Assembly: GCA_021186555.1 (NCBI GenBank)
Contig: JAJKFL010000026.1
Coordinates: 6,589,209 to 6,653,208, forward strand
Reading direction: 5' to 3'
DNA length: 64,000 nucleotides
DNA from: Reticulitermes speratus
Taxonomy: Eukaryota > Arthropoda > Insecta > Blattodea > Rhinotermitidae
Translations under genes and position numbers: made by a program
Part shown: positions 59,301 to 64,000 of the stretch, piece by piece
How positions within the stretch are numbered: the first letter of the stretch is position 1
Layout of the letters: each line of letters opens with the position of its first letter
Notes under the pieces: generated by a model
What the model was told of the DNA's origin: nothing
Database searches by the model: none
The model's input: only the letters and a program-made list of their open reading frames with translations

Positions 59301-60797
59301 TCAAGCTTTTCATGGCTCTTCATAAGTTATCTAGCATATCATAAGAACAGAAATATCTTCAGAACTGTTTTAATCTAAATAGCAGAATAGAACAGGGCAT
59401 CCACTGAGGCCCGGGGACTAAGTGTGGCCAAGCTGCCCCCTGCCTTATATTACCTAGACCGCTGCATTTACATTAATAAGCCCATACAATGCACACTGAC
59501 TTATCTGCCCTTGAAGCAGATGGCCAAACAATGCCATCAAGACAGACACAGTTATGCCTTATGACTATAATGAGAAAATTGCAAGCTGATTGAAGCATAC
59601 AGAGTGGCAGCTATGACACAAACATTCTACAAGAAGGAATGATGGTGCCTGAAAATCATTGGCCTTTCAGACATATTTCTTGACATTTGCATCACGAAGT
59701 TCTAGGAGTAATTTACATCTGTTTACCTGAATATATCACAATATATGTGCAATGACACTAGAAGGAACTGTAAATTAAAAATTCTACAATTAGGAATTCT
59801 GGAACTGAATTTTGATATATATTTCATATTAACTCCAGTCTTCAAAGGGATAAATCAAAGCCCCAACCACCTTCTGTAATAAGCACAAAAAAGGGCTAAA
59901 ACATCTACATGGTACGTAAAGATTAGGTTCATACCTCCAAGAAAAACCATTGTATCACTGCTACAAATAAGTTTAGGAAAAGTTGTGTTGTTCGTTGTGA
60001 GAACCAATAAAGCCCATAAAGAGATTGTGGGCAACATGCCATATTATCAATGGCCAAAACACCTGGCATCCATAGTTACCACTACCATGTAAATGGTTCT
60101 GGCTCGGACTATTTTTGAATAAACAGGAATGGTAACTGTACTCCAGTACAGTACACACATTTTGAAATTCTGTTCTGAATACTTTAATTTCCTTGATGAC
60201 AATTTATTGTGGATCTCGTGGTGACGTCAAGAAGAAGCGCAGAGTCCTCCTCCAGAAGCTTATAGTTGCTCAGCTACTCAAGAACTTCCTAGCCTTTTAT
60301 GGACCCCAAAGGGTCATTATTTTGTTCAGAAGACTTGCAACTGGTCTCTGTCCTAGACAGATAAACATATCAAACTCTCCCATCCTTCCTTTACAATCTA
60401 CTTTAATATTATCCTCCCACCAGTAGCCTCCTTCCTTGAGTTCTTCCCAACAAAATTTTGTACACATTTCTGATCTCCTTCGCCGTGAATTGTTTAAGTT
60501 CATTCTGTAATTAAATAACATCTGCAGCTGATACAGTACCACTAACAATGTACAAACCAAATATGCAGGAGTACTTACAGGTGATTACAGCTGCTAAAAG
60601 GCGCACCGCTTCATAGGGTGGCTCGCATGTGGGCCATGCGGGCTGCAGAATGTACTGAGCGAACGTAAGGGCAGTAATGGCATTACCTGTGGGCACTAGC
60701 ACCAGCAATGCCACCCACAGGTACAAGAACGCCGGCAGTGGTCCAAACGCCTCATTAATGTATGCATAATCGCCACCCGATTTGGGTATCATCGTCC
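47162..60797 (-). CDS. SLC7 LAT-type amino-acid transporter light chain (partial at 5' end, 8 exons)
   Basis: Joined exons 60797-60579, 56879-56654, 55170-55126, 53474-53351, 52332-52132, 50463-50314, 49498-49321 and 47334-47162 read in one frame for about 437 residues to TAA. All introns start GT and end AG, and exon phases match at every junction. Conserved SLC7 landmarks occur in order: [14 protein letters not shown] before TM3; WPTCEPP, whose Cys (codon 60627-60625) aligns with the residue that disulphide-bonds the 4F2hc/CD98 heavy chain; [56 protein letters not shown]. The family exchanges large neutral or cationic amino acids at the plasma membrane as a 12-TM heterodimer. About 60-75 N-terminal residues (TM1-2 with the GSGIF-type substrate motif) are missing, so the first exons and promoter lie beyond 64000. 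Insect relatives include Drosophila minidiscs, JhI-21 and CG1607; I cannot say which is the orthologue. Family assignment is strong. Confidence 0.93.
48239..48271. repeat. (TATG)n microsatellite
   Basis: About six TATG units, in the last SLC7 intron. Confidence 0.85.
48873..49170 (+). mobile_element. SINE C, full length, in SLC7 intron
   Basis: Head GCCCAGACAGCGTAGTCGGT, B box GGGGATCGAATCCCGG, entire C body and a 3' terminus of TTACCTTTACCTTTACC. It is antisense to the host gene. Confidence 0.9.
49321..49498 (-). CDS. SLC7 transporter exon (TM11-TM12 region)
   Basis: The acceptor is AG at 49500-49499 and the donor GTAAGT starts at 49320. It encodes [40 protein letters not shown] and [13 protein letters not shown]. 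It is in phase with the previous exon, where RPIK joins VN. GIPVYL and YWKDKP match the final helix and cytosolic start of LATs. It ends one base into the next codon. Confidence 0.92.
50020..50265 (+). mobile_element. SINE C, head missing, in SLC7 intron
   Basis: Starts at B-box remnant GGGGTTCGAACGCCGG and follows the C body with a G-rich expansion. Confidence 0.8.
50314..50463 (-). CDS. SLC7 transporter exon (TM9-TM10 region)
   Basis: The acceptor is AG at 50465-50464 and the donor GTAAAC starts at 50313. The 150-bp phase-0 exon encodes a hydrophobic run, [32 protein letters not shown] and ERPIK. RYKRP-xERPIKVN matches the LAT subfamily (LRWKKPxxxRPIKIN) better than y+LAT. Confidence 0.93.
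51640..51910. mobile_element. Decayed head-to-head pair of ribozyme-family repeats in an SLC7 intron
   Basis: CTTCTGGGATGTTTTGCTG at about 51690 and its inverted counterpart ACATCCCAGAAGATTTTAAT near 51885 mark two opposed copies. The left copy (minus, 51725-51775) has a CCGAAGA core with AAGG/CCTT helix II; the right one has decayed further. It lies in the intron between the TM8 and TM9-10 exons. Confidence 0.5.
52132..52332 (-). CDS. SLC7 transporter exon (TM8 region)
   Basis: The acceptor is AG at 52334-52333 and the donor GTAAGT starts at 52131. The 201-bp phase-0 exon encodes [20 protein letters not shown], then [20 protein letters not shown], then [10 protein letters not shown] and [23 protein letters not shown] is the strongest SLC7A5-8 signature in the gene. 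Confidence 0.94.
53351..53474 (-). CDS. SLC7 transporter exon (TM7 region)
   Basis: The acceptor is AG at 53476-53475 and the donor GTGAGT starts at 53350. It encodes [20 protein letters not shown] and ends [11 protein letters not shown] in phase 0. This is the loop-TM-loop segment in which LATs carry NLPxAIxISMPxVTxIYxLTNxAYF. Confidence 0.93.
53830..54200 (-). mobile_element. LINE C-terminal tail (CR1/Jockey-like), copy 1
   Basis: The minus strand gives [18 protein letters not shown], then [10 protein letters not shown] and NLTTFQKRS. The IxxLPSxYIF...IHxxNTR pattern is the common C-terminal end of CR1/Jockey-group reverse transcriptases. It lies in an SLC7 intron. Confidence 0.75.
55126..55170 (-). 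CDS. SLC7 transporter 45-bp micro-exon
   Basis: This short exon lies between an acceptor ending TTAACAG and a donor GTAAGT at 55125. With the flanking split codons it reads [25 protein letters not shown] is a hallmark of LAT transporters and fills the gap between the neighbouring exons with correct phase on both sides. It is too short to show up as a long ORF. Confidence 0.92.
56110..56530 (-). mobile_element. LINE C-terminal tail (CR1/Jockey-like), copy 2
   Basis: A longer, intact frame: [55 protein letters not shown], ending [18 protein letters not shown]. It is the same family as 53.83-54.20 kb and has lost the RT domain. Confidence 0.8.
56654..56879 (-). CDS. SLC7 transporter exon (TM4-TM6 region)
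   Basis: The acceptor is AG at 56881-56880 and the donor GTAGGT starts at 56653; reading past that donor would meet TAG at once. It encodes [20 protein letters not shown], then a hydrophobic [13 protein letters not shown] segment, and ends [11 protein letters not shown] with the Trp codon split [15 protein letters not shown] is close to the consensus in insect and vertebrate LATs. Confidence 0.93.
57170..60190. other. Long SLC7 intron, no exon or repeat recognised
   Basis: Most of the 3.7-kb intron. Short open frames at 57.2-57.6, 58.4-58.6 and 59.9-60.1 kb show no domain. Confidence 0.5.
60195..60500 (-). mobile_element. LINE 3' fragment, diverged
   Basis: The minus strand matches the family at 26.85-27.1 kb (GAAGGAGGCTACTGGTGGGA, then AGGCTAGGAAGTTCTTGAGTAGCTG). 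It ends about 80 bp from an SLC7 exon. Confidence 0.6.
60579..60797 (-). CDS. SLC7 transporter, first exon in window (TM3 and extracellular loop)
   Basis: The acceptor is AG at 60799-60798 and the donor GTAAGT starts at 60578. The exon begins with the last two bases of a Gly codon and encodes [14 protein letters not shown], then a hydrophobic TM3 stretch with [12 protein letters not shown], then [16 protein letters not shown]. The Cys in WPTC matches the family's heavy-chain disulphide site between TM3 and TM4. It ends after the first base of a Cys codon (T|GT). Confidence 0.93.
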
Positions 60798-60959
60798 CTG
60801 AAAGCAATTTTGAAATACATTTTTCACCAAGTACTCCAGTTTTATCTTATAATGTAACCAACAAAGCACATAAGTACTTGATTAACACAACTTAACATAA
60901 CATAACAAAGACATAACATGAAAATTTTTACATATTACTTAATTTTAACTGTGATACGT

Positions 60960-61735
60960 AACAGCCATGATAAGTGGGTCCCTGTCACCACGGCATGGAG
61001 CGTCCTCAGGTTGCGGATGGAGAAACGGCGTCCAGATATGGAGGGTAGCTGCGAATACATTGAATAAGCAGTCGCGGACAGCCGACAAGGGGTGGTCCTA
61101 CAGCTTGGGGGTTGGGCAAGGTGCTAACAGCTCCTCACCGTAGAAAATTACCATGTTACAAAAATACAGCACAAAGCCTCGGACCTGGAATGATTCTTTG
61201 GTACAACCTCAGGAATGGAAAAGGGATATGAGATTTGGGACTTGGAACGTGAGGAGCTTGTATAGGTCAGGGTCACTTATGACAGTGGCCAGGGAATTAG
61301 CTAGGTACAAATTAGATTTAGTGGGTGTACAGGAGGTTAGGTGGGACAAAGGAGGCACAGTAAGAGCAAGGGATTATACTTTTTTCTATGGAAAAAGAAG
61401 GCAAAATCATCAATTGGGAACAGGTGTTTTGTACATCAGAGAATAGTATCAGCAATTAAAAGAGCAGAGTTTGTTAGTGACAGGATGTCATATATGGTGC
61501 TGAGAGGTCGCTGGTGTAATATCATTGTTCTGAATGTGCATGCACCAACTTAGGAGAAAAGTGATGACTCAAAGGACAGCTTCTATGAGGAATTAGAACA
61601 GGTTTTAGATCATTTTCCTACGTACCATACAAAAATTCTGTTAGGAGATTTTAATGCAAAATTGGGAAGGGGGGATACGTTCAAACCATATGATCCATAA
61701 AAAGCTTCTCAAGAAGGACTCTGCTCCATAGAGTT
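60960..61735 (+). mobile_element. LINE deletion derivative: 5' UTR and endonuclease joined to 3' end
   Basis: After a GC-rich leader (60965-61150) the frame reads MRFGTWNVRSLYRSGSLMTV, YKLDLVGVQEVRWDKGGTVR, then with a frameshift near 61440 IIVLNVHAPT and KILLGDFNAKLGRGDTFKP. TWNVRSL, QEVRW, HAPT and GDFNAK are motifs of APE-type LINE endonucleases. Directly after this, at about 61700, comes AAGCTTCTCAAGAAGGACTC, the 3' end of the LINE seen at 26.85 kb. The RT is deleted. Confidence 0.82.
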
Positions 61736-61895
61736 AGTCAGTTTAGTTAGATACGTAACAGACCATTTTGAACAGAACAAACAATGTACATTTTTAATTT
61801 TTAATTTACATAAGGATAAGTTCTTATGGTTTCATTGATTTTAATGTAATTAAAAGAATGTAAAGACTTGAATTCCTTCCCATCATATCCAGAGG

Positions 61896-61937
61896 AGTTC
61901 CTTGAAGATGACCGATACGGCCGAAACATGTAGAACT
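61896..61937 (+). ncRNA. Hammerhead-like motif with perfect helix I
   Basis: On the plus strand: AGTTC, CTTGAAGA, T, a degraded helix II (CCG-ATA-CGG), GAA, ACATGT, A, GAACT. Helix I is a perfect 5 bp and helix III is palindromic. The core carries an inserted T, so catalysis is doubtful. Confidence 0.42.
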
Positions 61938-62144
61938 TTAAAAGTAAATGTATTTTTAATCTAAAAATTGTGTACTTTGTTGGTCACATTATCAGATATC
62001 CTTGAAAACAAGTTTAAAGCAACATTTGTTTCAGTACGTTTCAAGTTCCGGGTCTCTCTCTTTCTGTCACTCACAAACACACACACACAAGCACACAAAA
62101 TAGTTATCATCTATCAAAAAGAGATGAGGTGGGGAAAAATATCT

Positions 62145-62240
62145 ATTAATACAGTGAAGTGAAGTGAAGTGAAGGGTATAGAGGGTGGGGAAAAATATCT
62201 AATAATACAGTGAAGTGAAGTGAAGTGAAGTAAAGGGAGG
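62145..62240. repeat. (GTGAA)n in a ~68-bp duplication
   Basis: GGTGGGGAAAAATATCTA-TAATACA followed by GTGAA pentamers occurs twice (62127-62175 and 62184-62231). Confidence 0.8.
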
Positions 62241-62399
62241 CAAAACGGGGAATGCCGTGATGTGTATATAAGCGTAGTGAAGTGATGGTGCAGTTGAAAT
62301 GTGTGTGTATCATTTTTTGAAAACATGGAATTTTATTTTTGTATAGTGTTTGACTCATTGCTTGGTATACGAAATTACTTTTAACTCTGATTCTTTTAC

Positions 62400-62788
62400 G
62401 TTAGGTTTTAGGTTAGGCTTAACAACTCTTTCTTTTTGCAGTATGTGTGTTTTGTTGTTTTTGTATTATTTAGTTTGTGGGGTTGTTTTTTGTAATGTGC
62501 GTGTGTTTTGTTTGTATTGTGTGTGGGTGTTTTTGTAAGGTGTGGATGTTTTTGTTAAGGAGTGGATGTTTTTGTTAATGTGTGGATGTTTTTGTAATGT
62601 GTGAATGGTGTTCTAATGTGTGTACTTGTATTTACTGTATGTATTGTTTTGTAATTGTGTATAGTTTTTATTGTATTGTTACTTTTATGTAAATTTATAT
62701 GTCCATTTGTATTGTGTGTACTAGTGTAAGGACTACTGCCACCGGGTGAAAACCCAATTGCAGTAAGTAATAAAAAAAAAAAAAAAAA
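62400..62788 (+). mobile_element. LINE 3' UTR with poly(A)
   Basis: T/G-rich sequence with GTGTGGATGTTTTTGT repeats (62520-62600) ends ACTGCCACCGGGTG, AAACCCAATTGCAGTAA and an A run (62771-62788). A TGCCACCGGGT...ACCCAATTGCAGTAA end is typical of some insect LINEs. Confidence 0.6.
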
Positions 62789-62794
62789 GATAAG

Positions 62795-63050
62795 ATTGGC
62801 GGGTATGTGGCATGCATGGGTGAGACGCTAAACCCATATAGCGTTTTGGTGAAAATGTATGATGAAAGAGATCACTTAAATGACCTATACGTTGAAGGGA
62901 GTGTTAATATAAGGATGTGCGTTAAAGAAACAGGATGGGTGTGGAGTACATTCATATGGCTCAGAATGGAGTCCAGTTGGAGGCTGTTGTGAACACAATA
63001 ATGAACCTTCGGGTTACATAAACGGCAGGAAGTTTCTTCACTAGTTCACA
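62795..63050 (+). mobile_element. LINE C-terminal fragment and 3' UTR
   Basis: GWVWSTFIWLRMESSWRLL corresponds to the end of the 26.9-kb LINE ORF. TAATGAACCTTCGGGTTACA and GGCAGGAAGTTTCTTCACTA match its 3' UTR. Confidence 0.65.
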
Positions 63051-63059
63051 ATGTGGCAC

Positions 63060-63835
63060 TTGGCTCCATACAGATACAAGTGTCCGTCAAAACATAAGTT
63101 TATGATACGAATATTTTGGGTTATTTCCAGCTGTAATCAGAACAGTTCACATGCAATTGTACTGTTATCACATTACTTTTCAATAGGCCCTACCACAATC
63201 GAGGCGCTTATCACATCGTGGGAACGAGTTCCTCTATTCTCTGTTGATATCAGTCCGTGTCCTGTTGTTATCAGCCATCGTGTCACAACCGTTTCCACCT
63301 CGCGACAATCTTCAAATTTGTGGCCTCCAAGAATTTACTTCGGCACGGGAAACGCGATAATCACTCGGCGACGAATTCCCCTGACATAATCACAATCAGT
63401 GTAGGTTTTTTGGCTACTGAAGTATACGCCAAACAAACCTATTTTCTGAACGATTCCCACAGTTGTACAACACACTGTGACATGTCTTTGTCATCATTAG
63501 GTCCTTCACATATCAATTTACTAGAACATATATACTAGCAATACTCTTCTGGGACTAATACGTGAAGCACATGATAACAAACACCGCAACGAGTTTTATA
63601 GGCAATAAATATTTTAATGCACGCACGACGGTCTGTTTGCTTCAGAGATAAGAGACGGGGGTAACGGAGAACTGAATAGTAATTATTTACAAGGAGTTTC
63701 ATAATTTCTTCACTAAAGATTATTGGGGTCATTAAATCAAGAAGAATGAGATACACGTCACGTAGCATGCACGGGAGAGATCAGAAATGTATAGAAGTGT
63801 TTTTTTGGTCACAAAGCCGGAAGAGAATATAGCCA
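63060..63835. other. No gene recognised
   Basis: Nothing assigned; no upstream SLC7 exon is visible here. Confidence 0.5.
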
Positions 63836-63843
63836 ATTAAAAT

Positions 63844-64000
63844 GCCGATCCCAGTGGCCGCGCGGTCTAAGGCATGGGTCTGCGGCCGCTCAATTGCTGG
63901 GATTGCGGGTTCGAATCCCGCCGAGGCCATGGATGTCTGTCTTTTGTGAGTGTTGTGTGTTGTCAGGTAGAGGTCTCTGTGACGGGCTGATCACTCGTCC
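63844..64000 (+). mobile_element. SINE A, cut by window end
   Basis: Head GATCCCAGTGGCCGCGCGGT, B box GGGTTCGAATCCCG, and the first half of the A body. Confidence 0.87.

Noticed and set aside
60800..64000. Upstream SLC7 exons encoding TM1-TM2
   Set aside because: I looked on the minus strand for the GSGIF-type segment and for an exon ending in YAEL-G with a donor, and found none. They are probably outside the window.

Overview
This is animal nuclear DNA, most likely from a large-genome insect. Only one convincing protein-coding gene is visible. It is split into small exons with GT/AG introns of 0.8-3.7 kb, its protein resembles insect SLC7 transporters, and everything else is AT-rich intergenic or intronic DNA crowded with tRNA-derived SINEs, LINE fragments, MITEs and tandem repeats. 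The number of different tRNA-SINE families suggests a polyneopteran such as a cockroach or termite, but the species is an inference only.

The gene lies on the minus strand from 60797 down to 47162. It encodes the light chain of a heteromeric amino-acid transporter (LAT/y+LAT type, SLC7). Eight exons with compatible phases give about 437 residues, from just before TM3 to a stop codon. The first exon or exons (N-terminus, TM1-2) must lie beyond position 64000. Its introns hold SINEs, LINE tails and a ribozyme-bearing repeat.

Region 1-47 kb: no gene was found. It holds several tRNA-derived SINE families, called A to D and F here (A includes a modular multimer form), fragments of at least three LINE families, four hAT-type MITEs, one PIF/Harbinger-like MITE that keeps the start of a MADF-like ORF, and tandem arrays at 0.8, 1.4, 30.3-31.2, 35.8-36.4 and 42.3 kb. 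Several insertions are nested and flanked by clear target-site duplications. Region 60.9-64 kb holds a LINE deletion derivative (5' end and endonuclease joined to the 3' end), a LINE tail with poly(A), short tandem repeats and a SINE cut off by the window edge.

The most interesting signal is a dispersed set of hammerhead-ribozyme-like motifs: helix I, CTGANGA, helix II, GAA, a palindromic ACGT or ACATGT helix III, then H17. They sit in short mobile elements, in both arms of foldback elements (8.8-9.1 and 9.5-9.9 kb), and in decayed form in a tandem satellite of about 118 bp at 30.3-31.2 kb. Helix I and helix II differ in sequence between copies but stay complementary, which argues for RNA structure rather than chance. 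All coordinates come from reading the sequence by eye; repeat boundaries may be off by several bases.
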